Origin: Puniceibacterium antarcticum
Lineage (GTDB): Bacteria; Pseudomonadota; Alphaproteobacteria; Rhodobacterales; Rhodobacteraceae
Direction of reading: 5' to 3'
Assembly: GCF_002760615.1 (NCBI RefSeq)
Contig: NZ_AWWI01000066.1
Coordinates: forward strand, 1-64,000
Length of the DNA: 64,000 nt
Below are positions 27,661 through 37,635 of the stretch, piece by piece. Below the pieces are notes generated by a model. The model worked only from the letters and a program-made list of their open reading frames with translations, ran no database searches and was not told the DNA's origin. Both the position numbers and the translations under genes were made by a program. Numbering within the stretch: the first letter of the stretch is position 1; every line of letters begins with the position of its first letter.

Positions 27661-28539
27661 TCAGTCCGGTCTGACCTCGCGCCGCAACCAGATCACGAAA
27701 TCCCGCAGCGGCGGGCGCATGACGCCCGGCGCTGTGACGATATGATAGCCGTTTTCGTCCGCTTCTTCGAACAGCAGTCGCAGGCGTCCTGCGCGCAGAT
27801 CCGCCTCGACAGAGAGGCGCGTGCTGATCGCGACGCCCTGACCGCTGCGCGCGCCGTCAAGGACAAGGTTGCCGGGGACATGGATCACGCCTTTGGTGCG
27901 CAGTCCCGACACCGCGCGCCCCGCCAGCCAGAGCGAACTTTCCGAGGTGCCAAGTTCCTGCAGCCAGGGGAAGTTCAGCAGATCCTCGGGGCCCTGCGGG
28001 TCAAGGTCGCCGATCAGTGATGGTGCAGCCACCACGACCACCGGAGAGCGGGTGAGCAGTTCTGCCACAAGCCCGGGCCAGTGGCCGAGACCAAAGCGCA
28101 GCGCCACATCGACCCCGCCGGGCGCGGGGTTTGTCATCTTCGGGCTGGGGTTGATCATGATGTCAATTTCGGGATGTGCGGCGCGAAACCCGGCCAGGCG
28201 CGGCATCAGCCAGTGGGCGGCAAAGCTGGGCGTGGTGGCCACCTGCAAGGGGCGATCCGCATCGGCACCGGTCAGTGCGTCAATCACCTGAGCGATCCGT
28301 CCGAACCCTTCGGCCAGGGCATCGGCCAGTTGCTGGCCCTCGGTCGTCAGGGCCATTGCGCGCGCCGACCGGTCAAGCAGGGCAATTCCGAGACGTGTTT
28401 CAAGGCTGCGCATCTGCTGACTGATCGCGGCATGGCTCACGTTCAGCAGCGCGCCGGCCTTTGTCACCGATCCGGTTTGCGCATAGGCCGAAAAGGCCCG
28501 CAAGGCAGACAGCGGCGGCAGGGATGTCCAATCCATCAT
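27661..28539 (-). CDS. LysR family transcriptional regulator (GcvA-like)
   Basis: 292 residues. N-terminal winged helix-turn-helix (PPLSALRAFSAYAQTGSVTKAGALLNVSHAAISQQMRSLE), then the LysR effector domain with a GcvA-like start (LQVATTPSFAAHWLMPRLAGF). The start MMDWTSLPPL is at 28539 or 28536; a longer frame to 28674 has no support. It is divergent from two small frames and the Usp gene, which may be its targets. Confidence 0.87.
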   Translation of the reverse strand: MMDWTSLPPLSALRAFSAYAQTGSVTKAGALLNVSHAAISQQMRSLETRLGIALLDRSARAMALTTEGQQLADALAEGFGRIAQVIDALTGADADRPLQVATTPSFAAHWLMPRLAGFRAAHPEIDIMINPSPKMTNPAPGGVDVALRFGLGHWPGLVAELLTRSPVVVVAAPSLIGDLDPQGPEDLLNFPWLQELGTSESSLWLAGRAVSGLRTKGVIHVPGNLVLDGARSGQGVAISTRLSVEADLRAGRLRLLFEEADENGYHIVTAPGVMRPPLRDFVIWLRREVRPD

Positions 28540-28600
28540 GTAATCCAGACTTACATATAGCCAGATTTCCTGAGTCGCATTTTTTCGCCTGTAGCGCAAT

Positions 28601-28631
28601 ATCTCCTTACGGAACGCGCAAAAAAGGAGAT
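28601..28631 (+). promoter_or_regulatory. Hairpin that would sequester the ribosome site of the small ORF at 28637
   Basis: ATCTCCTT (28601-28608) is the exact complement of AAGGAGAT (28624-28631), the ribosome site for the ATG at 28637. With a 15-base loop the 8-base stem would hide the Shine-Dalgarno sequence, as in RNA thermometers or other translational switches. Confidence 0.4.
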
Positions 28632-28636
28632 GCGTC

Positions 28637-28774
28637 ATGTTGGTAATACTTCCACAGACCTTTCTGCGGGCCACCTTTCAAAAGGGTTTGGGTCTGCCCG
28701 GTGTCCAGCGCGGTCAGCACCGCTGGAGCGTTGCAGACCTGCGGGAACGCAACGGGGAGATGCCCAATGATTGA
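28637..28774 (+). CDS. Small putative ORF, 45 residues
   Basis: Preceded by a strong AAGGAGAT ribosome site five bases before the ATG, and by a possible SD-masking hairpin. The product begins MLVILPQTFLRATF and ends LRERNGEMPND. No family was recognised. It overlaps the next small frame, so the two and the Usp gene could be one transcript. Real translation is uncertain. Confidence 0.35.
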   Translation: MLVILPQTFLRATFQKGLGLPGVQRGQHRWSVADLRERNGEMPND

Positions 28775-28925
28775 TCCGATCCTCTACCAATCCGAGCTGG
28801 CATGGCGGCTCGATCTGGCCCCAGAACGGCGGCTCCGCTGGCCCTGGGGGAGCGGCCGCTGGAGCAGGTCACCAAAGGCGATTGGGCGGCCAAGGTTCTG
28901 GGCGCGCGTCTTTCATTGCAGGTGA
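28767..28925 (+). CDS. Small putative ORF, 52 residues
   Basis: Starts inside the end of the preceding small frame (ATGATTGA overlap) and encodes MIDPILYQSELAWRLDLAP followed by an Arg/Trp-rich tail. No family recognised. The frame ends 50 bases before the Usp gene. The C-terminal half has poor coding character, so it may be a remnant or not translated. Confidence 0.25.
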   Translation: MIDPILYQSELAWRLDLAPERRLRWPWGSGRWSRSPKAIGRPRFWARVFHCR

Positions 28926-28975
28926 TTTTTACAGCAGCCTGTGTAAGCTGTTCCTCGGGACCGGAGGAGGACACC

Positions 28976-29812
28976 ATGAGTTACAAGACGATACTGACCG
29001 TTCTGACCGAGGAAAAGCTAGGCGATCTGACGCTGGAGCATGGGTATGCGCTGGCCGAGGCGCAGGGCGCGCATCTGGACGTGCTGTGCATCGGGGTGGA
29101 CCGCACCCCCGGCGGCTATTTCCGCAACGGCAGCAACACGATGATGGTGCAGCAGGCACTGTCGCAGGCGGCTGAGACGGCAGAGGAACTGGCAACCCAT
29201 GCGCGGGCCTGGCTGCATGATGCATCCATCGCCTGGGCGGTTGAGACAGGATCGGCACCCCTGCCGGATGTGGCCCGCAATGTCGCCGGGCGGGCGCGGT
29301 TTGCCGATCTGGTGGTGCTGCCGAAACCCTATGGCAAGGATCACGGCATCGAACTGGTGCCGGTGATCGAAGGCGCCCTGTTCGAGGGGCTGACGCCGGT
29401 TATGGTGGTGCCTGACGATACGACGCCGATGGTCGCGCCGGAACGGGTGGTTCTGGCTTGGAACGGCAGCGCGGAATGTCTGCGCGCGGTGCGGGCGTCC
29501 TTGCCAGTGCTGGCGGCGGCCAAGACTGTGCATGTGGTGCTGGTCGACCCGCCGGGTGGGCCCGCAGCGATGACCACGGACGGGCTGCTGGCGCGGTATC
29601 TGGCGCGGCACGCGATCAAGGTCGAGATCGATGTGCTGGCGAAGCGCGGTCGGCGGGTGTCGGACATCCTGCTCGAACACGGGCGCGAGGTCGGGGCCGA
29701 GATGATCGTGATGGGCGCCTATGGCCATTCGCGTTTCCGCGAGGCGATTCTGGGTGGCGCCACACGCAACATGCTGGAACAGGCCGAAGTGCCCGTTCTG
29801 ATGGCGCATTAA
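28976..29812 (+). CDS. Universal stress protein, tandem-domain
   Basis: 278 residues made of two Usp domains (about 1-145 and 150-278). The second has the ATP-binding G-2x-G-9x-G-S/T-like motif in GAYGHSRFREAILGGATRNM; the first is degenerate. The start at 28976 is preceded by GGAGGAGGAC; longer frames run through the small ORFs. Usp proteins of this size take part in starvation or low-oxygen survival. Convergent with yejF. Confidence 0.88.
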   Translation: MSYKTILTVLTEEKLGDLTLEHGYALAEAQGAHLDVLCIGVDRTPGGYFRNGSNTMMVQQALSQAAETAEELATHARAWLHDASIAWAVETGSAPLPDVARNVAGRARFADLVVLPKPYGKDHGIELVPVIEGALFEGLTPVMVVPDDTTPMVAPERVVLAWNGSAECLRAVRASLPVLAAAKTVHVVLVDPPGGPAAMTTDGLLARYLARHAIKVEIDVLAKRGRRVSDILLEHGREVGAEMIVMGAYGHSRFREAILGGATRNMLEQAEVPVLMAH

Positions 29813-29926
29813 AGCGTCCCGCCTTACACTTCAATCGCTTGTTCGCAGCCTGTCGGCTGCGCCTACAACGCCAAAAACGATGCCTGTGTTTCAGGTCACA
29901 GGTGGGACGCCATAAAGCGTTTGCGC

Positions 29927-31519
29927 TCAGCCCGCCGGGTTGAGCGCAGCGGCGATCAGCGCGCGGGTGTAGCCTGATTTGGGCGCCTCATAGATCTGTT
30001 GCGCGGATCCGTGTTCGACCACATCCCCCTGTTTCATGACGATGACCTGATGGGACATGGCGCGGATGACCTTGAGGTCATGGCTGATGAACAGATAGGC
30101 GAGGTTGTATTTCCGTTGCAGATCGCGCAGCAGATCCACGATCTGCACCTGCACCGTCATGTCGAGCGCCGAGGTCGGTTCGTCCAGCACCACCAGACGG
30201 GGGCGCAGCACCATGGCGCGGGCGATGGCGATGCGCTGGCGCTGACCGCCTGAAAATTCATGCGGGTAGCGGTGCATCGTGGCGGGATCGAGGCCGACCT
30301 CGCTCATCACATCGGCCACATGGTCGCGATGAGGGCGGCCATCGGGGGCGCCGTGCACACCCAGCCCTTCGGCGATGATCTGTTCGCAGGTCATGCGGGG
30401 CGAGAGGGATCCGAACGGGTCCTGAAACACGATCTGGATTTCCGAGCGCAGGCGGCGCAATTCCTTGGTGGACCATTTGCGCATATCTTCGCCGCGATAA
30501 GTGATGCCGCCTTCGGACTGGATCAGCCGCATGATGGCCAGCGCGAGCGTGGTCTTGCCTGAGCCGGATTCGCCAACAATGCCGATGGTTTCCCCGGCGC
30601 GCACCGAAAGGGTCGCGTCGTTCACGGCCTTCACATAGCCAACGGTCTTTTTCATCAGCCCCTGCTGGATCGGAAACCAGACCTTGAGGTGATCGGTGCG
30701 GGCAATCTCCTCGGCCCCCTGAGGCACTGGGTCGGGGGTGCCGGTGGATTCCGCGCTCAGCAGCATCTGGGTATAGGGGTGCTGCGGGTTGGCGAATATC
30801 TCGGATGTGGGGCCGGTTTCGACAATCTCGCCGTTCTTCATCACGCAGACGCGGTCAGCGATGCGGCGCACGATGCCAAGGTCGTGGGTGATGAACAGCA
30901 GGCTCATGTTCTGCGCCCGTTTCAGATCCGCCAGCAGTTCAAGGATCTGCGCCTGAATGGTCACATCCAGCGCCGTGGTCGGTTCATCCGCGATCAGCAG
31001 CTCCGGCCCGTTGGCCAGTGCCATGGCGATCATCACACGCTGCCGCTGCCCGCCGGACAATTGGTGCGGATAGGCGCCCAGACGGCTTTCGGGATCGCGG
31101 ATGCCAACCTGATTGAGCAGCTCCAGAATGCGGGCGCGCGCGGCCTTGCCCTGCAGACCCTGATGCAGGGCAAGGCTTTCGCTCAGCTGCTTTTCCAGCG
31201 TGTGCAGTGGGTTGAGCGAGGTCATCGGTTCCTGAAAGATGAAGGAGATGTCGTTGCCGCGCACGCGGCGCAGCAGCGCATCCGAGGCACCAATCATTTC
31301 CTGCCCGTCATAGGTCACCGAACCACCGACCTGCGCAGAATCGCCCAGCAGGGACACTGTTGACAGGGCGGTGACGGATTTGCCCGATCCGGATTCCCCG
31401 ACCAGCGCGACGGTTTCGCCCTTGTTCACGGTGAAGCTGACGCCCTTGACCGCTTGCGTGCTGGCCCCGTCCTGACGGAAGGAAACGGTGAGGTTTTTGA
31501 CCTCAAGTGTGGCGCTCAT
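29927..31519 (-). CDS. yejF: Peptide ABC transporter, fused ATP-binding protein YejF
   Basis: 530 residues with two ATPase domains. First: [40 protein letters not shown]. Second: [40 protein letters not shown]. The oligopeptide-type C-terminal extension of each (PYTQMLL..., GYTRALI) is present. It powers import by YejB/YejE of peptides or microcin C-type compounds. Overlaps yejE by 4 bases; last gene of yejABEF. Confidence 0.93.
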   Translation of the reverse strand: MSATLEVKNLTVSFRQDGASTQAVKGVSFTVNKGETVALVGESGSGKSVTALSTVSLLGDSAQVGGSVTYDGQEMIGASDALLRRVRGNDISFIFQEPMTSLNPLHTLEKQLSESLALHQGLQGKAARARILELLNQVGIRDPESRLGAYPHQLSGGQRQRVMIAMALANGPELLIADEPTTALDVTIQAQILELLADLKRAQNMSLLFITHDLGIVRRIADRVCVMKNGEIVETGPTSEIFANPQHPYTQMLLSAESTGTPDPVPQGAEEIARTDHLKVWFPIQQGLMKKTVGYVKAVNDATLSVRAGETIGIVGESGSGKTTLALAIMRLIQSEGGITYRGEDMRKWSTKELRRLRSEIQIVFQDPFGSLSPRMTCEQIIAEGLGVHGAPDGRPHRDHVADVMSEVGLDPATMHRYPHEFSGGQRQRIAIARAMVLRPRLVVLDEPTSALDMTVQVQIVDLLRDLQRKYNLAYLFISHDLKVIRAMSHQVIVMKQGDVVEHGSAQQIYEAPKSGYTRALIAAALNPAG

Positions 31520-32697
31520 GAAAAGGTCTTTCTGGGGTCAAACGCGTCCCGCACGCCCTCGAAGATGAAGACAAGCAGCGACAGCATCACCGCGAATACG
31601 GTGAAGGCGGTGAAGGCAAGCCAGGGCGCCTGTAAGTTCTGTTTCGCCTGCAGTGTCAGTTCGCCAAGCGAGGGCGCGGATGAGGGCAGGCCAAAGCCAA
31701 GGAAGTCGAGCCCCGCGAGCGTGCTGATCGTGCCGGTGACGATAAAGGGCAACATGGTGACCGTCGCGACCATCGCATTGGGAAGCATGTGGCGGAACAT
31801 GATCCGTGTGTTGGACACGCCCAGGGCGCGGGCGGCGCGGACATATTCAAGGTTGCGGGCGCGCAGGAATTCGGCGCGGACTACGCCGACAAGGGAGGTC
31901 CAGCCAAAGAGTACGGTGAGGAAGACCAGCAGCCAGAAACTGCGCCCCAGAATCGCGAAGAGGATGATGATGATGTACAGCGACGGTGTTGAGGACCAGA
32001 TTTCGATCACCCGCTGAAAGATCAAATCGAGCCAGCCGCCAAAGAAGCCCTGCAAGGCGCCGGCCACGATACCGATGGCCGAGGCGCAGACCGTGACGAT
32101 CAGGGTGAACAGGATCGACAGGCGGAAGCCATAGATCACCCGCGCCACCACATCGCGTTTGGTGTCATCCGTACCCAGCCAGTTCTGCGCCGAGGGCGGC
32201 AGGGGGGCCGCACCGGGGCGGTCGACCGGCGTCTGGAACGAATAGGGGATAATGGGCCAGATCATCCAGCCCTTCTGGAAATCGCCATCCGGGCTGATGC
32301 CAGAATTCACCTGATTTATCAGCTCGTCCGGCGTGTCGAAACAGGTGTCCAATCCCCCGGTAACGATCAGGCAGCGCACTTCGGGGTCGCGGTAGGCGGC
32401 TTCGGTCTTGAAGTCACCGCCGAAATCCGTCTCGGCGTAGAAGTTGAAGATCGGGGTGTAATAGTCGCCGCGATAGTTCACGAGGATCGGTTTGTCATTG
32501 GCGATGAATTCGGCACAGAGCGACAGGCCAAACAGGATCGCAAAGATCCACAGCGACCATAGCGCGCGGCGGTTCTTCTTGAAGTTCCGCCAGCGGCGCT
32601 GGTTCAGCGGCGACAGGGCAAAACGACCCTTGGGCGGCTGGGGCGCCACCGGTTTGCCGGGCATCGGCTGCGGGGTGATGTCGGGCTGGGCGACCAT
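31516..32697 (-). CDS. yejE: Peptide ABC transporter permease YejE
   Basis: 393 residues, longer than other DppC-type permeases because of the extra periplasmic loop (residues about 65-175) typical of YejE. First helix near residues 45-65, then five helices from about 190. The EAA-type docking loop is RNLEYVRAARALGVSNTRIMFRHMLPNA. Separated by 3 bases from yejB. Confidence 0.92.
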   Translation of the reverse strand: MVAQPDITPQPMPGKPVAPQPPKGRFALSPLNQRRWRNFKKNRRALWSLWIFAILFGLSLCAEFIANDKPILVNYRGDYYTPIFNFYAETDFGGDFKTEAAYRDPEVRCLIVTGGLDTCFDTPDELINQVNSGISPDGDFQKGWMIWPIIPYSFQTPVDRPGAAPLPPSAQNWLGTDDTKRDVVARVIYGFRLSILFTLIVTVCASAIGIVAGALQGFFGGWLDLIFQRVIEIWSSTPSLYIIIILFAILGRSFWLLVFLTVLFGWTSLVGVVRAEFLRARNLEYVRAARALGVSNTRIMFRHMLPNAMVATVTMLPFIVTGTISTLAGLDFLGFGLPSSAPSLGELTLQAKQNLQAPWLAFTAFTVFAVMLSLLVFIFEGVRDAFDPRKTFS

Positions 32698-32700
32698 GGT

Positions 32701-33780
32701 CTAACCCTCCCTCTTTTCAAAGTCGATGCGGGGGTCGACCAGCACGTACATCAGGTCAGACAGGATTCCCACCACAAGGCCAATGATGCCGAAAATGAAC
32801 AGCGTGCCAAAGATCACCGGATAGTCGCGCGCCACCGCGGCCTCGAACCCCAGACGGCCAAGACCGTCGAGAGAAAAGATTGTTTCGATGATCAGGCTGC
32901 CGCTGAAGAACACGCCGATGAACACCGCCGGAAAGCCTGCGATGACGATCAGCATGGCGTTGCGGAAGATGTGCCCGTAAAGCACGCGGCTTTCCGTCAG
33001 GCCCTTGGCGCGGGCGGTCATCACGTACTGCTTCTTGATCTCGTCAAGGAAGGAGTTTTTCGTCAGCAGCGTCAAAGTGGCAAAGGCCGAGATGGTCGAG
33101 GCCAGAACCGGCAGCGCGATATGCCAGAAATAATCCAGAATCTTTGCGCCCCAGGACAGCTGTTCCCAGTTGTCGGATGTCAGCCCGCGCAGCGGAAAGA
33201 TCTGCCAGTAGGACCCACCGGCAAACAGCACCAGCAGCAGGATCGCAAAGAGGAAGCCCGGGACTGCATAGGCGACGATGATCGCGGCAGAGGTCCATGT
33301 GTCGAAGGTTGACCCATCCTTGACCGCCTTGCGGATGCCCAGCGGGATGCTGATGATATAGGCGATGACCGTGGACCAGAGCCCTAGAGAGATCGACACG
33401 GGCATCTTTTCCAGCACCAGATCAATCACGCTGATCGAGCGGAAATAGCTCTGGCCGAAATCGAAATGCATGTAGTTCCACAGCATGTTCAGGAAGCGTT
33501 CCAGCGGCGGCTTGTCGAAGCCGAATTCCTTTTCCAGACTGGCGATGAATTCGGGCGGCAGACCGCGCCCGCCGACGTAACCTTCGGCTCCGCCACCCGA
33601 TGCGATTTCACCCCCGCCGCCCGCGATGCCTGCGAACACGTCGCCTTCGCCCTGCACCTGTGCGAGGATCTGTTCGATCGGCCCGCCGGGCACGAACTGA
33701 ACAAGGGCGAAGTTGATGATCATGATCCCGAGCAATGTGGGAATAATCAGCAAAAGCCGTCTGAGGATATATGCGCCCAT
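32701..33780 (-). CDS. yejB: Peptide ABC transporter permease YejB
   Basis: 359-residue DppB-type permease. The N-terminal [24 protein letters not shown] and the [10 protein letters not shown] segment are typical. A Gly/Ala-rich insert of about 35 residues follows ([15 protein letters not shown]) as in other YejB. The docking loop reads [24 protein letters not shown]. 21 bases after yejA. Confidence 0.92.
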   Translation of the reverse strand: MGAYILRRLLLIIPTLLGIMIINFALVQFVPGGPIEQILAQVQGEGDVFAGIAGGGGEIASGGGAEGYVGGRGLPPEFIASLEKEFGFDKPPLERFLNMLWNYMHFDFGQSYFRSISVIDLVLEKMPVSISLGLWSTVIAYIISIPLGIRKAVKDGSTFDTWTSAAIIVAYAVPGFLFAILLLVLFAGGSYWQIFPLRGLTSDNWEQLSWGAKILDYFWHIALPVLASTISAFATLTLLTKNSFLDEIKKQYVMTARAKGLTESRVLYGHIFRNAMLIVIAGFPAVFIGVFFSGSLIIETIFSLDGLGRLGFEAAVARDYPVIFGTLFIFGIIGLVVGILSDLMYVLVDPRIDFEKREG

Positions 33781-33801
33781 GATGTCGGTCGTCCTGCCTG
33801 C

Positions 33802-35697
33802 CTAGAGTGCGCCCGCGTCCCGAAGCGCCTGCGCCTTTTCGGCGTTGTACCACCAGATCGACATCTCGCCCATGCCAAAGGGCGGCGGAGTGTCGGTATA
33901 GGGGCGGTCGTACTGATCAAAATAGGCGATTGTGTGCGTGCCCTTGTACCATTGCGGGATCCAGATTTGCATCGCGCGCAGCACCCGGTCCAAGGCATGA
34001 ACCGCCGTGTCCAGTTCCTCGCGGCTGGTTGCGGTGGCCACCTTGTCGACCAGCGCATCAACCGCCGGGTTGGCTAGGCCCGCGATATTGGCCGAACCGG
34101 GCACCTCGGCGGTTTCCGAACCAAAGATCTGGCGCAACTCATCCCCGGGGGTCGATGACATGGCAAAGCGTTGGGTGACGATGTCGTAATCGAAGGTTTT
34201 TTCCCGTTCCTGCGCTTCGGCGGCATCGACGCGGGTGGCGTCAGCCTCGATCCCGAGCCGCTTCAGGTTCTCGATCATCGGGTTGATGATGCGGTCAAAG
34301 CTGGGGCTGTCGTTCAGCACCGTCACGGTCAGCTTTTGCCCGTCCTTGTAGCGGATGCCGTCGTTGCCGACGATCCAACCCGCATCTTCCAAAAGCTGGC
34401 CTGCACGGCGCAGCGCCCTGCGGTCGGCCAGATCATCGGGGTTCGACTTTTCCGGAACATAGGCGGGTTGCGTGAACACCGTTTCAGGAATATCTGCGCG
34501 CAGGGGTTCAAGCAGGGCCAGTTCTGCCTCTGACGGCATGCCAGTCGCCTGCAGCGTGTCGGAATTTTCCCAGAAGCTGTCAGTGCGTTCATAGCCACCG
34601 TAGAACAGCGATTCATTGGACCATTCAAAGTTGAAGGCCAGCCCGATTGCCTCGCGCAGACGCGGGTCCTTGAATTTGTCGCGGCGCAGGTTGAACCAGA
34701 AGCCCTGCGTTCCCGCGGGGCGGCCATCTTTCAACTCTTCGGTCTTGACCTGGCCGTTCTTGACGGCCGGGAATTCATAGCCCGTGGCCCAAATCTTGGA
34801 CTGGTATTCCTCGCGGAAGGTGTAGGCACCTGCCTTGAACGCCTCGAACGCGGTGGTGTAATCAGCAAAATATTCGTACTTGATCACGTCGAAATTGTTC
34901 TGGCCGATATTGACCGGCAGATTCTTGCCCCAGTAATCATCCCGCCGCTTGTAGGAGACCGAGCGGCCGGGATCGACACTGAGCAGTTCGTATTCACCCG
35001 ACCCCATCGGCGGCTCAAGGCTCGATTCAGTGAAATCGACTTTGTCGTAATAAGCCTTTGAGAAGATCGGCAAGCCGCCGGCTGTCATCAGCAATTCGCG
35101 CAGCGGGCCATCCGGGTTGAAGGTGAACTTGACCGTATGATCGTCCAGCGCTTCGACTGTTTTGAAATCCTTGAGGCTGATCTTGAAGCTGGGGCGCCCC
35201 TTGTCCACCAGCACGTTGTAGGAAAACACCACATCCTGCGCGGTCACCGGCGTGCCATCGCGGAACATCGCCTCTGGGCGCATGTGAAAGATGACCCATT
35301 CGCGGTTTTCGGGATATTCCAGCGATTCTGCGATCAGCCCGTACATCGAATCCGGCTCTTCCAGATTGCCGGTCATCAGGCTTTCGTAGAAAATGGAGGA
35401 CATCGCCGCCGCGTTCCCCTTGAGGATGTACGGCGTCAGGCTGTCAAAGGTGCCAAAGGCCCAGGTCGAAAATTCGCCGCCCTTTGGCGCGTCGGGATTG
35501 ACATAGTCCCAATGCGCGAATCCTTCAGGGTATTTCAGATCTCCGAAGGTCGACACGCCATGCGCAGTGATCACCTTTTCCTCGGCCCGCAGGCCTTGGG
35601 CCGCAAACGCAAGGCCAAGCGCCATGAGCGCGGTCAGGGTGAGGCGGCGGATCGCGGGTGTCCTGATGGTCAAGGCCCGGGCTTGTGTCGTCGTCAT
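33802..35697 (-). CDS. yejA: Peptide ABC transporter, substrate-binding protein YejA
   Basis: 631-residue SBP family 5 protein with a signal peptide ending near GLRAEE. YejA features are HGVSTFGDLKYPEGFAHWDYVNPDAPKGG and the LRRDKFKDPRLREAIGLAFNFEWSN segment. It captures peptides in the periplasm for YejBEF. It is the first gene of the operon; the upstream 200 bases contain the promoter and, further up, the terminator of the cytochrome gene. Confidence 0.93.
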   Translation of the reverse strand: MTTTQARALTIRTPAIRRLTLTALMALGLAFAAQGLRAEEKVITAHGVSTFGDLKYPEGFAHWDYVNPDAPKGGEFSTWAFGTFDSLTPYILKGNAAAMSSIFYESLMTGNLEEPDSMYGLIAESLEYPENREWVIFHMRPEAMFRDGTPVTAQDVVFSYNVLVDKGRPSFKISLKDFKTVEALDDHTVKFTFNPDGPLRELLMTAGGLPIFSKAYYDKVDFTESSLEPPMGSGEYELLSVDPGRSVSYKRRDDYWGKNLPVNIGQNNFDVIKYEYFADYTTAFEAFKAGAYTFREEYQSKIWATGYEFPAVKNGQVKTEELKDGRPAGTQGFWFNLRRDKFKDPRLREAIGLAFNFEWSNESLFYGGYERTDSFWENSDTLQATGMPSEAELALLEPLRADIPETVFTQPAYVPEKSNPDDLADRRALRRAGQLLEDAGWIVGNDGIRYKDGQKLTVTVLNDSPSFDRIINPMIENLKRLGIEADATRVDAAEAQEREKTFDYDIVTQRFAMSSTPGDELRQIFGSETAEVPGSANIAGLANPAVDALVDKVATATSREELDTAVHALDRVLRAMQIWIPQWYKGTHTIAYFDQYDRPYTDTPPPFGMGEMSIWWYNAEKAQALRDAGAL

Positions 35698-35846
35698 GGG
35701 TGTCCCTTCAGCTCGGATAGGATGTCAGTCCGGTGGCATAAGCTAAGAGCGAGGAGGCGTCACATTCAAGTTACGTTTGTGTAATCTGTCGCAAATCACC
35801 GGGAGCGGCCCGTGATCTTCTCAGCAATTACGTGATCTGGTCAGCA

Positions 35847-35879
35847 AAAAGGCCGCACACCCGGGGGCTGCGGCCTTTT
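35847..35879 (-). terminator. Rho-independent terminator after the cytochrome c gene
   Basis: Perfect stem AAAAGGCCGCA / TGCGGCCTTTT with an 11-base loop. On the minus strand it is followed by a T-run and lies 22 bases after the cytochrome stop. Bidirectional in form. Confidence 0.85.
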
Positions 35880-35900
35880 AATGTGCACGTCGCGTGCAGA

Positions 35901-36419
35901 TTATTGGTCGGTCGAGTCCAGATAGGCGATCAGGTTCACGCGATCCTCCGGATCGGGCAGCCCTGCAAAGCTCATCGCGGTGCCCGGTGCCGCAGTGCGC
36001 GGGCTTTCCAGGAAGTGGAACAGGTTTTCGGGGGTCCAGGTCTCGCCAACTTGCAGAAGGGCGCCGGAATAGCTGCCATATCCCTCAGCTGTGTCGATGG
36101 GGCGGCCCACGACGCCGTACAGGTAGGGGCCGGTTGCATTGGCACCCTGCTCCAGTTTGTGGCAGGCGCGGCACTTGCCAAAGACCTTTTCGCCCGCTGC
36201 GGCATCCGCAGAGGCCATCAGCGTCTCGAAATCGACAGGTTCGTCTTCGGTCGTCGCGGCGCCGGCATCGGCGACCTCGATCACATAGGCCTGAGCCTCT
36301 TCGCCGTGCCCCCCGCCCACATGGTACAGGCTTTCCGCGGCCCAGTTGCCCAGAAGAAAGATCAGAAGCGCGCCGCAAAAGCCGCCAAGCACTTTGGTGA
36401 AGGTCATTGTATCAAGCAT
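35901..36419 (-). CDS. Membrane-anchored cytochrome c (CycM / c552 type)
   Basis: 172 residues. One N-terminal membrane anchor (residues 8-26), then a linker rich in Ala/Glu/Asp, then a class I cytochrome c domain. Heme site C83-R-A-C86-H87, distal Met M148 in GTAMSFAGLPD. Anchors of this type carry electrons from the bc1 complex to the aa3 oxidase in Paracoccus and Rhodobacter relatives. Start at 36419; the long upstream extension is antisense to pheA and not real. Confidence 0.9.
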   Translation of the reverse strand: MLDTMTFTKVLGGFCGALLIFLLGNWAAESLYHVGGGHGEEAQAYVIEVADAGAATTEDEPVDFETLMASADAAAGEKVFGKCRACHKLEQGANATGPYLYGVVGRPIDTAEGYGSYSGALLQVGETWTPENLFHFLESPRTAAPGTAMSFAGLPDPEDRVNLIAYLDSTDQ

Positions 36420-36550
36420 TGATCGCGTGTCCGTCTCATGTCTGTCGGTTGTCTCTTGACGCAGATATCTACGGCTTCCCCTCAAGTCTGGCAAGGTGTA
36501 GAAGCCGCGACCAAACGCCCATGGGGCAGAATAGCATGGATGAGGCAAGG

Positions 36551-37384
36551 ATGTACGGTCGGATAGCCTTTCAAGGTGAATTAGGTGCTTATTCTCATCA
36601 GGCCTGCCGCGAGGCACGCCCGCAGATGGAGGCGCTGGCCTGCCGCACCTTTGAAGACGCAATCGAGGCGGTGCGGTCCGGCGATGCCGAACTGGCCATG
36701 CTCCCGGTCGAAAATTCGACCTATGGGCGGGTTGCGGACATTCACACGCTGCTGCCGCAGTCCGGCCTGCACATCATCGACGAAGCATTTGTGCGCGTGC
36801 ACATCAACCTCTTGGGGCTTCCGGGCACCAGAATCGCCGAGATCAAGCAGGCGATGAGCCACACGGTCCTGCTGGGTCAGTGCCGCCGGTTTCTGTCCGA
36901 ACATGGCATTGATCGGCTGACCGGTGCCGACACCGCTGGTTCCGCCAAGGATGTGGCCGCCATGGGCGATGCTTCGGTTGCGGCGCTGGCCTCGGAACTC
37001 GCCGGTGAAATCTACGGGCTTGACGTGCTGGCGCGTCATATCGAGGATCAGGGCAACAACACGACCCGCTTTCTGATCATGTCGCGCATGGCGGACATGT
37101 CGCGGCGCGGCACGCAGGGAATGATCACCAGTTTCATGTTCCAGGTGCGCAACATCCCGGCGGCGCTTTACAAGGCGATGGGCGGCTTTGCCACCAACGG
37201 CATCAACATGACCAAGCTTGAATCCTACATGGCCGGGGGGTCCTTCACGGCGACGCAGTTCTACGCCGATATCGAAGGCCACCCCGAGGATCCCGCGGTG
37301 CAGCGCGCGCTGGATGAACTCGGCTATTTTACCAACAGGCTGGAAATCCTCGGCACCTATCCCCGCGATCCGCGCCGCGACTGA
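36551..37384 (+). CDS. pheA: Prephenate dehydratase
   Basis: 277 residues, monofunctional. It converts prephenate to phenylpyruvate for phenylalanine synthesis. The catalytic domain starts RIAFQGELGAYSHQA and has the TTRF motif at 171-174. A C-terminal ACT domain (from about 185) contains GINMTKLESYM, the phenylalanine-sensing region. The start at 36551 has GAGG five bases upstream; an in-frame ATG at 36536 (MDEARMYG) is possible. Divergent from the cytochrome gene, 131 bases apart. Confidence 0.93.
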   Translation: MYGRIAFQGELGAYSHQACREARPQMEALACRTFEDAIEAVRSGDAELAMLPVENSTYGRVADIHTLLPQSGLHIIDEAFVRVHINLLGLPGTRIAEIKQAMSHTVLLGQCRRFLSEHGIDRLTGADTAGSAKDVAAMGDASVAALASELAGEIYGLDVLARHIEDQGNNTTRFLIMSRMADMSRRGTQGMITSFMFQVRNIPAALYKAMGGFATNGINMTKLESYMAGGSFTATQFYADIEGHPEDPAVQRALDELGYFTNRLEILGTYPRDPRRD

Positions 37385-37466
37385 CATCCGGCGCCGCACG
37401 CCCGGTTGCGCCTCGGGCGGGCCTGTCTTGAAAGAAAAGAAGCGGGCTGGTCCCCGTTTCACCTGT

Positions 37467-37517
37467 CCCCAAATATCCCGGGGGAGGCGCCTGAAAGGCG
37501 GCGGGGGCAGCGCCCCC
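37467..37517. repeat. Dispersed repeat copy 1 (ATATC core plus GC hairpin)
   Basis: CCCCAAATATCCCGGGGGAG at 37467-37486, then a GGGGGC-AGC-GCCCCC hairpin at 37503-37517. A second copy with the same order of parts lies at 52601-52640 on the other strand. Sits between convergent pheA and ogt. Confidence 0.6.
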
Positions 37518-37635
37518 GGCACCGGTTGCCGCGCTTCCCGACGCTTCGTGCTGCGGTGGGGCCGCGCGCCTTATGGGCCGTCTCGCAAGGTCTGGCTGGT
37601 TTGGCCCCCGGCTATGCCGTACTGTTTCGAAGGTA

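Noticed and set aside
36407-36550. Longer start of pheA from 36407
   Set aside because: Would overlap the divergent cytochrome gene start; no ribosome site and not part of the dehydratase fold.
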